Below are positions 47,483-59,789 of a DNA stretch of 64,000 nucleotides, piece after piece (the first letter of the stretch is position 1; every line of letters begins with the position of its first letter). Location of the stretch: the NCBI GenBank assembly GCA_038021145.1, contig JBBPHT010000010.1:1116001-1180000 (forward strand), written 5' to 3'. The notes beneath the pieces were generated by a model, which was not told where the DNA came from, did no database searches, and saw only the letters and a program-made list of their open reading frames with translations. The DNA is from Phyllosticta citriasiana (lineage: Eukaryota > Ascomycota > Dothideomycetes > Botryosphaeriales > Phyllostictaceae). A program made the position numbers and the translations under genes.

Positions 47483-48834
47483 GCACTGGCGCCTTGGGCC
47501 GCCCTCCTCGGAAAGGCAACGAGCAGGTTGATTCTCCTTCGCTAACTGCGCCTCTGCTGCCATTCCACGACCCGCCACATGGACACCTACCTGCGCTAAA
47601 CCGCGCAATTGCAATCCAGCGCGCCTTCCCCGTCGTCTTCTACACACGTACGTAGTAGAGGTCACGAATCCCACTCTCCACACCCAACGAACCTGTTGAT
47701 CCTACCACCTCTCTCTCTCTCCGCGTCTCCACCTTGAGAGATCCAGATTCTGCCGTCTGTTTTGAATATCAAGCTTTTGTTTCTTCCGTCTTTTGATTTG
47801 GGCGATTCCAAAGCTCTCTCGGCATTCCATCGGAGTCTATATGTACGTGGCGTGGTCTGGTCTGGCCTGGCGTGCTGTTGTTGTGATTCTGGGAGCCCCG
47901 AACAAAAATCTCAACTCTCCTCTCCAACTTTTACTCTGCATCCTCTCCCTCTTCCTGTCCCGCGCGCGCGCACAAAAAGAATGCTGGTCTTCCGCATTGG
48001 CAAAAACGGACAGACGCATTCATGTTTTGACGACATAGGGACCAAACAAACCAACACACGCGATGACTGACGTCAGGAGGAGGGAGGCCGGGGGCGAGAA
48101 GCTGTAAAAATGATCTTTTTCTTCTTCTGTCACATTCTGATCTTTCAAAACGCACCTACCTTTCTTGTTCCGCGTATGAATCAATCCCACTTGTAGCGAC
48201 AGGAGTGCGTTTTCTGCTGCTCCCTGTGTCGGCTGCTGATCATCAATGGACGCTGGCGGCGGCGGCTCACTACAACCTACTACTATTTGCACTCTAGATA
48301 TAGACTCTGAAATTCACTCTCACATGCATCTGTCTACCTGTGTGATTTCTTTCTTCTGTCGTTGACCAAGCAGGCCGGGAGCTGGTCGTCCTGTGTGTCC
48401 TCCCTCGTTTCCTTGGACTCACCCCACAAGAGACACAGCTTTATGACATTGACTCAGGACTGTATGGTTGTTTCGATCACATGTTTGTCCTTTTTGATTT
48501 ATCATTGTTTTTCCCGTCTACATACAAGACACTTACTTAGGCGCAGAATGATGCAAAGAAAGCAGGAAAAGGGGCCGGCCGGGCCACCGCACCAGTGGAT
48601 GCGGGTCTAGCGTCAGACGTTGATGGATGGAAACGGCGGTGATGATGAAGGGCGGCGAGGATTATGCAGTCGTGAAGGAGGCAGCGGCGTGCAGGCCGTT
48701 GTGGAGGACACGGCAGACTATGATGATGAGTATGGAAGGGGGCATAGAGGCAGAATGTGTCGAGAACAAAAAGACGCTGGAATGGTCACAAAGAGGGGGC
48801 AGACGGCGCGCTGAGGTGGATGACGGGTAGCAGG
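47483..48834. other. Convergent intergenic region, TIM23 / SDS22
   Basis: A gap of 1.35 kb between two 3' ends. It contains a CTCTCTCTC patch near 47711-47723 and a CGCGCGCGCG patch near 47960. No gene with recognisable features. Confidence 0.5.
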
Positions 48835-50342
48835 CTAAAGCCTCACAAAAGCTGGAAAGGGGAGGTCAGTACATATGTGACACATTTTTAGAAAGGGCAA
48901 GGGACAACAAAAACTCACTCGCGTCAATCTGCCTGACCCGGGGCAGCGCGAGCCGGACCTTGTTGCGATACAGGGCCGGCTGCCGCGTCTGCAGCGGATT
49001 ACCCTCAAAGTAGACCGTCTCGAGGTTCTCCTTGTCGGCGAGCTCGCGCTCGACCTCTGCGAAGTCGGACAGCTGGCAGTATGAGGCCCAGAACTCCTCG
49101 AGCTGGGCGAGCGGCGCTAGGTCCGTCAGGTGCTCGATCGGGTTGCCCGTGATGTCAATGACGCGCAGGTTCGTGTTGGCTTGCAGGCCTGAGGTTGAGG
49201 TGAGGGCGTTGTGCGAAATGTGCAGTTCTTCGAGTTGCGGCAGCGACGAGAGGCCCGTTATCGACGTCAGCCGGTTGGATTGAATGGAGAGGATTTTGAG
49301 GTTTTGGAGCGTGTCGAGGCCCTGTTTGCGTCGTACATGTCAGTCCCTTGTCCGTGACACAATCTCGCGGTGACGAATAATACCTTGATCTCTGTAATCT
49401 TGTTCTTGCCCAGCCAGAGCTCCTCCAGGCCCGTCAGCGTCTCGAGATTCTCAATCGTACGGATTCTGTTTGCGCCGAGCTCGAGGTTGCGCAACTGCGT
49501 TAGGCCCTCGAGATTTTCAATCATGCTAATCTTGTTCTGCACAAAGTAAAGATCGCGCAGCTTCTTCATGTGGTTGACGCGCTTGATGTGCTTGATCTTG
49601 TTGAACGAGAGGTCCAGGTTGTTCATCTCAGTGAATTGCTCCAGCCCACGGATGTGCGCAATCAGGTTGTCGTACAAGTCCAGCTCTTGCAGCGTCGCTC
49701 CAATTTGTTGTGGGAAATCTATGTCTGAGATTTGGTTTTGGCGGAGTGAAAGGCGCTCGAGCTTGGTGAAGCGGTCGAGGTGAAGGGCTGGGATAGACGT
49801 GATTTTGCAGTGGATGAGGTCGATTTGCTGCTCTAGAGCATTAGCTGCCGCCTAAATGCTCAATCAGAACGTTGCGCTCACATCCGTATCCTCTTCATAG
49901 TCCTCTAGCAAGTCTGCGTGCCAGCCAGCGGTTAGCCTTCTTGCTTTTCGGGAGACACCTGAGATTCCTCAACCACAAACACACCTTCATCGGCATCGAT
50001 CACGTCCACGGGAGGCGCATCTTCGTCCGAGTACTCAGGGTCGGAGAGCGCCTCGGGGTTGGTGATGATGGGCTTCTTCTCGAGCCTCAGTTTGCCATCC
50101 CACCCGCTCTTGTTGCTGCGCGCCGGCGACGGGTTGTGTTCTTGTTGCGTGGCGGCGTCGTCCATGGATATGGTTGTCGCGTGAAGCTGAGCGCCGAGGT
50201 TGCTGCCGTCGTGGTGGGTCTGCGTAGCGGTAGATGGATCACCAGCGATGGAATCATGGGCGGTTGACGACGCGGGGGCGGGGCCCGTGTGACTGAGGGC
50301 GTGCGCAGCGGCGCTCGGATCTTGATAATGCTCGGTGGTCAT
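48835..50342 (-). CDS. SDS22: Protein phosphatase 1 regulatory subunit Sds22 (leucine-rich repeats)
   Basis: Sds22 binds and directs PP1 in the nucleus and at mitotic exit. Exons on minus are 50342-49985, 49913-49882 (32 nt), 49830-49384, 49321-48919 and 48851-48835 (17 nt, ending ATFVRL); the product is 418 residues. About 11 SDS22-type leucine-rich repeats of about 22 residues run from near residue 130 to 390. Typical units include LEGLTQLRNLELGANRI, LTGLEELWLGKNKI and LQNLKILSIQSNRL, and an LRR-cap (EGNPL...YRNKVRLALPRVRQIDA) closes the fold. The acidic linker DADEDLLEDYEEDTD needs exon 2, which fixes the donor at GTGTGT (49984). The N-terminal 110 residues are polar and variable. The acceptor of exon 3 uses the second AG of TAGAG. 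Confidence 0.92.
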
Positions 50343-51259
50343 GGTGGGTCGAAGGTGTGGTGTTGCGGACGTGCGGCAAAGGGCGTTGCAGGCATGTGAA
50401 GTCGAAGTGCAAGTCGCGTGGCTAACGTCGTTCTGCCTGGTCGCGTAGGGCTGGTTCCTTTGGTTGTTTGTTTGGGCGCGCAGCCGTCGTATGACGTCCT
50501 CCGCTGTCCACCCGCAGCAGCCGCATCACGAGCTCACCGACGACGTCAGTCTTCATGCCATGTACCACTCATCGCTTTGAAATCGTCTTCCGGTTTGTGC
50601 AAGTCACTGACTGCATCATTGTGGGTGGCCAATCAGTCTCCCGGTAATTTGTAATTCATTCTTTTGCAGCTACCAAAAAAGACGGCGGCCACCTTGCCAA
50701 CCACTACCGCCCTACAACTTGCCATTAATTTTTTGCTGCAGAAAAGGGTTCCTGCCAACGCGAAAGAAAAAAAGTTGTTTTAATTCTCGCTGTCTGGCTG
50801 CCCAGCACAAGTAAGCCAACAAGCCGTGGTATCAAAACAAGAAGAGAAAAGCAGCAAGGAAATAAAGGGCTGAGCAGCAAGCGGGATAAGGAGAATCGAA
50901 CTTAAGGAATGCTACAAAGGAGAGTGCTTCGGATGAGTCGAGTGTCGAGTGGGGGCAAAGCATTAAGACATGCTCAAGTCGCGCCCTCTTGAAAGAGAGC
51001 TCAATCATGTATACTGCGAGAAGACGATGGCTTCAGCGCTTGAAAGTAGAGAAAAGGGTTGTCTTGTGGTGGGGAGGTGAAGGGGAAGAGAATCAACGAA
51101 AAGACAGACAACGTGCCAATGCCAATGCTCCGCAATGCTAACCAACTGGAAACGCAGAGACTACGTTCATGCAAGTCCTCTCGAGGACAGCAACGCGCAA
51201 GAAAGGAGAGCCGCGAAGCAAGAGAAGGAAAAAAGAAAAATAGAGAACGCCCATTTTGC

Positions 51260-51300
<41 letters not shown>

Positions 51301-51733
51301 CGCCAATCGCTTCTTTTAGACAAGCTCCGAGTGTAGAAAAGGCGCGCTGTATCTGCATGGACAGGGGCCTGCGGGTTGACGTGGTTCCCGAGGCAAGACA
51401 GCCATTTGACGCCGGGTCAACATGTAGAAGAGAGATTTCTCGTTCGCCAGGAACAAACGCTGCATTCTTCCCTGGCAAGCAGATAACAGGCATTAGAAGT
51501 ACAATCTATGCCAGTGCATCCAAAAGGGGACGCATCGGCAGGTGTATCAATGTTGGTGGTGGGACCAGCAGGCGCCAAGGCCAGGTTCGAGCAGTCTTGT
51601 CAGACATGTCGCGAACATTGTCAACGTGCGTGGGTGCCCGCAGGCTTTTTTTCGGTCTCGATGAAAAGTGTTGCCGTGGCGCGCTGCCACCGGACGCCCA
51701 AGTATGCAGCTAATGTAACGGCTCGTTCTCCTC
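50343..51733. other. Intergenic region with TG microsatellite
   Basis: A gap of 1.39 kb between the SDS22 start and the 3' end of the phosphatase gene, both on minus. It holds the SDS22 promoter near 50343-50800, A-rich sequence near 50760-50890, and the TG repeat. An AAGTTCGATTC resembling a tRNA B-box (minus, near 50895) has no matching T-stem or A-box. Confidence 0.5.
51262..51299. repeat. (TG)19 dinucleotide microsatellite
   Basis: Perfect run of 19 TG units. It sits about 440 bp from the 3' end of the phosphatase gene and could form Z-DNA or vary in length between strains. Confidence 0.97.
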
Positions 51734-53756
51734 TCATAGCGCCACGTCAAGCACTAAGCTGACGTCGCTGACCTGGGAGCCAGCGAGGTCCTCGAGGACT
51801 GGAATCAAGTCGAGCAGCTCGTTGTCGTGTGCGTCTGAAAACCAGCTGCTAATTGGTACAGCGTGCTGTGGGTGGAAAATGTACGAGGTGGGCGAGTTAT
51901 CAATGATGATGGTGTCCTTGAGGTCACGTCCGACTTGGGAGAGATCCTGATGCAATCAGCACGCCGGTTGAGAGCGATACAAAGCTGGGTCTCACCTTGA
52001 CGTAATTTCCTTGATGGTTGTAGCAGCTCTCCCGAAACAGTCGGTGGTGAACGACGCCGTGAATATCGAGCTGGTCAAGCAAAGGATCGCCGTACTGAGA
52101 CAGTCAGACAGAGCCGCAGCGGCTTGTTCGGAATGTCTTACCTTAGCAACGGATGCAGTAAAAACGACAACCTCGTACAATTCACCCACACGCTTCATGA
52201 AAGCATCGACGCCGGGCCTTTTGATGACATATACATTATGATACTGGCCCTCGATTTCGACCGGAATGGTAAAGTCGGATTGGTGGAGGATCTAAGAATG
52301 TCAGTAAAGGGTAGGAAGAAGATGGGAGAAACTTGCCTTGAAGCTACTATGCACCAGTGTCTCATCCAAGTCCAGTACCAGGCATTTCTTTCCCTGAAAC
52401 TCGGGCCTGGCAGGCGGTAGAAGCCATTTTTGCTGTGGTTGATCGGCGGGGCCTACAGCGACTGTCGACTCCTGACTTTGTGGAGTGGTGCCAGTAGGAG
52501 GAGAGGTTTGCGCTTGGCGGTCCGCAAGTGGCGGGGGGGGTGGCAGGTCAACTCTCGTTGGCGTGGCGTCTCTTTGCTGCACAGCTTGATCCTCGGCAAC
52601 GGCCGCAACCTCGTTGGCAGCAAGCGGTAACGATGGCCCAGCATCGGTCATTTCAATGTCCGTGTCTCGCGCCGCCTGCTCCGGTGTCCTGTCGGCAATC
52701 GCTTGCTCTTCCGACAGCGCCACGGGGGTAGGCGCCTGCACGTTGACTTGAGGACTGGAATCAGCGGCCGGGGCACTGGTGTCAAGACGCTCCGGTTGAG
52801 TAGATCCAGATGTCTCTTGCTTTTCAGGGGCCTCCGAGGCTGGTGCAGCTTCTTGATTTGGCCTGTCCACCTGAGCATCCCCGTGCCTGTCCAGCCCATC
52901 TTTTGCGTGGTTACCGGCCGCAGAAGCCTGACCCTCGCCAGCGTTTTCCTTCTCTACTGTTTGTTCTTTTGACTCTGCAGTACTCGACTCGGCAGCACTG
53001 ACATCCTTTCCTCCCTTTTGAGCAGATGGCTTCGGCTGTGTCTTACGGACAGAGCGCAGCTTGGCGGGCTTTTTGGGTGCCTCTGAGGGCTCCTCTGGCT
53101 CATTGTTGCGGGCCTTGTCCGAAGAGCCGCAACAGCTGAGAATCAATAGTATTCTTCTGACGCCCTTCGCCTTGGGCTGTTCCTGGGGGCCAGAGCCGGC
53201 CTCGCCAGAGGTCTGTGCCTTTTCAGCAGCCTTTTCGGTGGTCGCAGCCTTGGGCTTGTTTGAGCGCTTGCTCCCAGCCGTACTCCCAGCCCTTCTCTTG
53301 CCCAAAAAACTTCGCTTTGACCCTGCTCCCACGCTCTCAGCGCCTTCGCCAACGGTGGCGCCGCTCAGTCCAGTCGCGCTTGCAGAGGCCCCTTCAGCGG
53401 GTTTGGTGGCAGAGGCGGGAGGGACGTTGAGCGAGGATTGAGGTTGAGCGGAGGCTTGGGGCGCAGAGGGCGCGTCGGCGGCTACGCTGGCAATGTTTGT
53501 CGCGGGGGCGTCGGTCGAGGGGGCGACGGGAGCAGAGGAAGGGGCCGATTGAGCTAAGGAGGGGGCCATTAGTAATGAAAGAAAGTTTGGAGGCGGAGGT
53601 GGAGGTGGGATTGAGAGATGGTTGAGCAGGAAAACAGGGGAAAAGTATACCAGAAGTGTTGGCCTGGGGCGCGACGGCCTGGCCGTTGTCGTTGACCGTC
53701 GGCTTCTGGGTCGCAGTCGACGGATCTGCCGACGACCGCACAGCTTCTTGGCTCAT
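51734..53756 (-). CDS. HAD-family CTD/Psr1-type protein phosphatase (FCP1/SCP homology domain)
   Basis: Exons on minus are 53756-53651, 53553-52337, 52291-52142, 52094-51996 and 51946-51734; the product is 594 residues. The catalytic FCPH domain begins with VLDLDETLVHSS (nucleophile Asp430 and Asp432 of DxDxT). It continues through VYVIKRPGVD, VVVFTASVAKYGDPLLDQLD, the FRESC loop and IIIDNSPTSY, and ends in DVSLVLDVAL. Yeast homologues Psr1/2 act at the plasma membrane in salt stress; the SCP group also acts on RNA polymerase II CTD and Spo7-Nem1-like targets. The first 410 residues are low-complexity (Ala, Pro, Ser, Gln), with an LLILSCCGS patch near 180 that could be acylated. Intron 2 begins with GC rather than GT (AAG|GCAAGT). 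Confidence 0.92.
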
Positions 53757-54285
53757 GTGGGGCGAATCGAGCCGTCAATGTCTAGAGGTTCCGGGAAATT
53801 TTGAGGGAATGCTGACGGAGAGGTCCTCCTTGCTTTGTCGCGTGAAGAGGTGTGGGCGTCGAGTAATGACGCTTCCGTAAACAGCAAGCGGCGCGGAGGC
53901 AGAAGGTCGAGGACGGGGCGAAATGGGCGGCGGTTAGGTGTGTCGCGCTCGCTGCGGCAGCTGTCCTGGGCTGCAGGTTCGGGCCGGCAGTGTCGTGGCT
54001 CGGTGCAGGACGATGTTTGGGAGTTGAGACGGGATGGCCAGGTGGGTTGCGCGAGGCAATGGGAAGTTGGGAGAGGCTGGGATGCTCCGAGAGAGTGAGA
54101 GACGACGGCTAACCTGGCTAACCGAAATGAGTCTTGCAGCCAGTCACGGCAGCCCTCGACCACCAGATGACAGGGCCGGTAAAAGTGACGAAACGCTGGA
54201 CAACCAAGAGCAGCAGAAGCAGTAGCATCGGCAGCGAGCAATGCAGCAAGCTGTTGTCCAAAAAAACAGGGAGGCGTGGCGACGT

Positions 54286-54307
54286 GGTGCGGTGCGGTGC
54301 GGTGCGG
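54286..54307. repeat. (GGTGC)4-5 repeat
   Basis: Tandem GGTGC pentamers about 540 bp upstream of the phosphatase ATG. Confidence 0.9.
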
Positions 54308-54443
54308 TACAGACAGCGTTGTGCTATGCGGACATGGGCGCTGAGCTGTGTGCAGGGCAGGTGTGCAGGTGGTGGTCAGGGCGCGCGGGACGGGGGTTGC
54401 AAAGGTTTGAGAAACAACAGGGCAAGAAAAGAGCGTGAGAAAG

Positions 54444-54468
54444 GGACGGACGGACGGACGGACGGACG
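54444..54468. repeat. (GGAC)6 repeat
   Basis: Tandem GGAC tetramers on the plus strand, ending GGACGAG. Confidence 0.9.
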
Positions 54469-54550
54469 AGTGATGAGATGGGGATGGGGTGGATGGTGGT
54501 TACGGAGCGGCGCGGCGTGGGCTGTCAGTCGGTTGGTTGGCGTGGGCACG

Positions 54551-54577
54551 GAGCTGGAGCTGGAGCTGGAGCTGGAG
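54551..54577. repeat. (GAGCTG)4 hexamer repeat
   Basis: Four and a half copies of GAGCTG within a G-rich stretch. Each unit contains the palindrome AGCT. Confidence 0.9.
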
Positions 54578-55142
54578 GGTAGGAGAAGGGACCACTCGAG
54601 CATCGACTTCTGTTCACTGACTGCCTACAGTGCAGTAAGTGCTTACCAGACCGACAGTTTGCCAGAGTTACTCAATCATGCAGCAATCGATCCTGGGCTC
54701 TTGGTCGAATAGCGTGCCGCTGCGGGCCGTCGGTCGCGATGGATGATGGCCCACCCAAACACCCAGGAAACAAGCTAGCCAGGGCGCCATCAACTCCACG
54801 CCGGGCGGCTAGGTACAGCCCACGCCCAATGACAGGACAGCCTCCTGTGCCCGCACCGACCTCTCCTCGTCTGCTTTCGGCCGCCCGCCCGCCTCTGCTC
54901 CCTCCTGAACCCACGTAACCTCCCGTCGTCCAGGCTCCAGACCTCAAGGTCCAGATAAGCTTGCAAATTGCCTTTCGGCTGCTGCCACCGCCAAGAGATT
55001 TGGATCAACACCACACCGGTGATTGCTCTGTTCACTTTTCCATCCTCGACATGATTATAATAGAACAAATTCCCGTCGCGATGCCCCCACCTGCCCGCCC
55101 ATGAACGCCTCAATCGTACAGTACCACAGTAAACAAGATTCG

Positions 55143-57044
55143 TCATCCCTCCACCTCGGCCCCCGCGTCGGGTGCATCCGTCACGCACCCTGAGCTGGCA
55201 TCCTTGACCAGCTTCGAGTACTTGAAAAGCACGCCCTTGTTGTATTTGAGCGGCGGCGCAATCCACGCCTGCCGCCGCGACTCCATCTCCGCCTCGCTGA
55301 TGTCCAGGTCCAGCACCCTCGTCTCGGCATCAATGGTGATCTGATCGCCGTCCTTGACGAGGCCGATCGGCCCGCCAACCTGCGCCTCAGGCACTATGTG
55401 GCCGATCAGGAATCCGTGAGAACCGCCGCTGAAACGTCCGTCCGTGATGAGCGCAACGTCGTGGCCCAGTCCAGCGCCCATGATGGCCGAGCTGGGCTTC
55501 AACATTTCCGGCATGCCTGGTCCACCCTTGGGCCCCTCGTACCGGATCACCACCACTGTCTTTTCGCCCTTTTTAAACTCGCCCTTCTCCAGCGCCTGGA
55601 TGAAGTCGTCCTCGGCGTCGAAAACGCGCGCCTTGCCGACGAACCGCAGTCCCTCCTTGCCCGTAATCTTGCCAACGCAGCCCCCTGGCGCCAGACTGCC
55701 CCGCAAAATCTGGAGATGACCAGTCTTCTTGATAGGGTTGGCAAGAGGCTTGAAGATTTGCTGGTCCATGGGGAATGATGGCGCGTTCTCGACGTTTTGC
55801 TTGAGCGTCTTGCCCGTGACCGTCATTTGGTTGCCGTCAAGGACACCCTCGCCGAGGAGGAACTTGATGAGCGATGGCGTACCGCCAATGTCGTAAACGT
55901 CGGCGAAGACGTACTTGCCAGACGGCTTGAGGTCGGCAATGAAAGGAGTCGTGTCGCTAACGGCTTGGAAGTCTTCAATGGTAAGCTTGATGCCTACCGA
56001 GTCGGCAATGGCAATCAAGTGCAGGACGGCGTTGGTCGAACCGCCGGTGATGGTAACGAGCTTCATGGCGTTCTCAAATGCTTCCCTGGTGAGAATGTCG
56101 CGGGGGCGAATGTCCTCCTTGAGGAGGTTCTTGATGGCGTTGCCGACGGCCATGCATTCGAGCTGCTTGGCCTTGGACACGGCAGGGTTGGTCGACGAGC
56201 CTGGCAGAGTCATGCCCATAACTTCGATAGCGCTGGCCATGGTGTTGGCCGTGTACATGCCACCGCAAGCACCGCCGCCGGGGCAGGCGTGCCGGATGAT
56301 GTCGAAGCGCTCCTCTTCGTTGATTTCACCAGTGATGAATTGACCGTACGCTTGGAAAGCAGAGACAATGTCGAGCTTGGGATTCTTGGGCATGCGTCCA
56401 CAGCCGGGCTCAATGGTGCCACCGTAGACCATCATCGAGGGCCGGTTGACGCGACCCATGGCCATGAGGACACCGGGCATGTTCTTGTCACATCCGGGGA
56501 TCGAAATGTTTGCATCGTACCACTGGCCGTTCATGACCGTCTCAATCGAGTCGGCAATCAGGTCTCTTGACTGCAGCGAATACCTCATGCCTTTTGTGCC
56601 CATGGAAATACCGTCACTGACACCAATCGTATTGAATTGCATGCCCACCAGTCCAGCGTCGAAGACGCTCTTGTTGATTGCGTTGTTGAGCTGCATCAGG
56701 TGCATGTTGCAAGGGTTTCCCGAGTACCAGACGGACGAAATGCCAACCTGCGCCTTGTTCATGTCCTCCTCTTTCAACCCCGTGGCATACAGCATGGCCT
56801 GCGACGCGCCCTGCGACTTGGGCTGCGTAATGTTGCGGCTGACCTTGTTGAGGGCGGTATCCTTGTCATCGCGGCGGCTGGCGGTCGAGGAGAGGGAGCG
56901 GCTGCGAGGCGTGAGTCAAATGGTCATGAGGGAGAGAAAAGAGTTGTGGTGGAGGTGGATTACTTACACGTTCCGCCATTGCAAGCTGCCAGCCCGCATC
57001 GACCGCACCGGCGCCGCGGCAGCAGCAAACCTTGGGAGCAGCAT
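55143..57044 (-). CDS. ILV3: Dihydroxy-acid dehydratase, mitochondrial (branched-chain amino acid synthesis)
   Basis: It dehydrates 2,3-dihydroxy-isovalerate and -methylvalerate to the 2-oxo acids, the third step of valine/isoleucine synthesis, in the mitochondrial matrix. Exons are 57044-56968 and 56901-55143 (66-nt intron); the product is 611 residues, the usual length. Residues 1 to about 35 are rich in Arg, Ala and Ser without acids (MLLPRFAAAAAPVRSMRAG), a presequence. Candidate Fe-S ligands are Cys90 (GNPCNMH), Cys163 (PGCDKNMPG) and Cys238 (GACGGMYTANTM). The C-terminal signature ALITDGRFSGGSHG is intact. A tandem GTGTAAGT donor allows two positions; only the second keeps frame. The gene is intact although RIP-mutated DNA begins about 600 bp upstream of its start codon. 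Confidence 0.95.
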
Positions 57045-57654
57045 CCTCAATTGTGTCTTGCAACAGCAGCTCCCTCGGCCAATTCGTATGCGCAGTGGTA
57101 TATGTCGATTGACGTCCTCAGAGATTTCGCAGCAGCAGTTTGGGTTGCGGCGACCTGCTCAGCGAATGACTGTCGAGATAATTATTTTGGCCGCCCTTTG
57201 TGGACTAGTGCGGGAGCTTGTCTAGCAGCATCCCCGGTATCGGAACCTCGACATTCCCCAGCGCCGAACCGTCAACACCACCCTGGCCCCTTGGTCCACT
57301 TGCCGTCTGCTCTTTTCCCAGTCATCTGGCCCTGGTTTTGCTGAAGATGCGCTTGCTTTTGTCGTTTTGGTGATTTGCAAAAACAAATTTAACCTTATCC
57401 TGACGTCTGCGAAGAGCTTAGATCCGTCTCATGCAGGGCGTATATGCAGCTTGATATTGGTCAATGGATGAGTCGACGCTTGCTCCACTTAAGGACGGAA
57501 CAATCGGAATCGGGACATTGTCTTCGCCCTCTATTCCCGTGTCGTTGAGCGGCCATGTCTTCGGTACCGATGACTCTGCTCTCTGCTCCTTGCTAGATAT
57601 CATGTCTATTTACCGAGCCGCCGCCTTTACAGCATATCTGCTAGCTTAGTTCAC
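57045..57654. promoter_or_regulatory. ILV3 promoter region, squeezed against the AT-rich block
   Basis: About 610 bp of normal composition separate the ILV3 start codon from the TA-rich block. All proximal ILV3 control elements should be here. I see no obvious TATA box or Gcn4-type TGACTCA site, although a TGACT lies at about 57167. Confidence 0.5.
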
Positions 57655-59789
57655 TTTATTAACTCCTTTAAAGCTATAGAGCTAATTAATATAGTCTTCT
57701 AAGGCTTCTTTTTATCTATCTTATCTCCTATTAGAGCCCGTACTTTTTATATAAGCTTATTAGTATTTAGGTAATAAACTTACTTATAGGAAATAACTAA
57801 TCTTATAAGTAGTAATAGTATACGTCGTAGTCTTATTTTACCTCTAGCCTATAGGAAGGGATATAATAGGGTTTATACTTATAGAGAGAGTAAGTAATAG
57901 TTAATATTATTATTATCTACTCTTCTTTAGTTTAGCTACTACTTCTTAGAAAAAGCCTACACGTTAATAAGTTATTACTATATATAAAATTTTTAAAAAA
58001 TTAAAAATTACTATACCTACTATAACTCTATAGCGCGGGCTTATACGTATATAACTAAAGTTAGAAAGTAAAAACCTACCCTCTAAAGTATTATACTATA
58101 AGTATACCCGTACCTACCCCCTAGGGGGAGGCCCTACCTAACCTAGTTCTACTAGACGGCTATAACTATAAACCTAAGAAAATAGACTAAGATACCCCTA
58201 TACTACCTAGCCTACTACCTACTTAACTAGCTAATAAACCTAAGGAAATAGACTAGGACTTCCCTATAAGTATTATAAATCGTTAAGTAGCTAATATATA
58301 GGCTTTTACCTAAAGGCTATCTACTTAGTTAGATATATATAAAATTAAAAGAACTTAATTAAAGTTAAGTAGAGAAGAGATAAAGTTAAGTAAAGTCTTA
58401 TTAATTATTATAAATATAGAAGATGCTATGTACTCTTCTATCTTCTATATATATTTATATAGGAAGTGAAATAAGAACTAAACTCTCTCTTTACTATATG
58501 AATTACTACTTTAGTTATATTATTAAAATAGATAAGAAATTAATCTTCTTATTACTACACGAAGTTTTATTAGCTATTAAGTAGGCTATATATCCTTAGT
58601 AGTATTTATTATCTATTAGTACTACCGGCTTATACGGCTTAGCCGGTTTATATAGCTTAGTTATAATCATCTTTAGCTTATTAAGTAATCGTGTAAGGGC
58701 GTAGTTATAATATACTTACGTTACTAGCATCTAATAGCTATTATGTTATGTCTAATAGCCGTATCTAATAGCTATTATGATATTCCCCCCCTAATAGGAA
58801 GCCTAAGTTAGCTTATTAGGTACTTATATAGATAACTAACCGGCGTTATTTTAGTAAGGGCGTAAAGTATAGGACTACTAGGTATATCTTATTATTAGGG
58901 TTATAGTTTAACTAACCTTCTTTACTACTACCCTTTCTATAATAACTAATCTTCCTTATATTAACTTTTCCTATAATAATAATCCCCTATTATTACATCT
59001 TCCCTCTCTTACTTAAGTAATAATAGTAAGTTATTACGTTTATAGTGAGTCCTTAGTTTAAAACGCTTAACTAATTATCGTGTAATAGTATCTAATTAAT
59101 CTTATTACTTAAAGCGCCTTAAAGGTAATATAACGCCTTAAGAGGATGCTAAGGCTACTTAGAATCATCATATAACATATTATATGTAATTAGCTAATCA
59201 TTAGTATATCCGGAGTTTTAAAAAGGTAAAGTAAAGCTAACTAGTCTAGGTATAGTACCTAGCTCCTAAGAGCTAGCGTATATTACTATTCTACCTATAG
59301 ATTCTTACGTAAATGTTACGTATACTAATACGCCTACTACGTCTACTTTACCCTTATATACGCGTTCTAGTAGCTATTACGCTAACGCGCTATTAAGTAT
59401 ACCTTTATATAAGGGTGATAATAGTAGTATTATTTATCTAGCCGCTTTACCTACGGAATTACTAGTATAACCTTTAGATTAGGACTTAGAGGTAGATACT
59501 TCTAATAAGATTATAGTCTTTATCCTACGTAAGGCCTTTAAAAAACTTACTAAGGTATATATTACTACTTACTTATCTTCGCGTAATAGCTAACTTATTA
59601 TAGAAATCTCTTAGCGGTAATAAAACTAGCTAATATATAATATATATATTAGGCCTTAGTAACTTAGCTTATTATGCTATTATCCTAGTTTCTAAGGACT
59701 ATTTTAATATTATATCTATAGAATCTTATAGCTCTTCACGTGATGCTTACTTAATTTAATATATAGGTATTAATTAAGCTACTAGTTAT

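Larger units (their letters stand above)
53757..55142. other. Intergenic region with three short tandem repeats
   Basis: A gap of 1.39 kb between the phosphatase start and the ILV3 stop, both on minus. It has G-rich (plus strand) repeats at 54286-54307, 54444-54468 and 54551-54577. The open frames here (for example 54134-54712 plus) follow from these repeats and low stop density, and show no protein family. Confidence 0.55.

Noticed and set aside
50880..50925. tRNA gene on minus because of AAGTTCGATTC
   Set aside because: No paired T-stem, acceptor stem or A-box at a workable distance.
54134..54712. 192-codon plus-strand frame as a gene
   Set aside because: Built from GGTGC, GGAC and GAGCTG repeats; no family resemblance.
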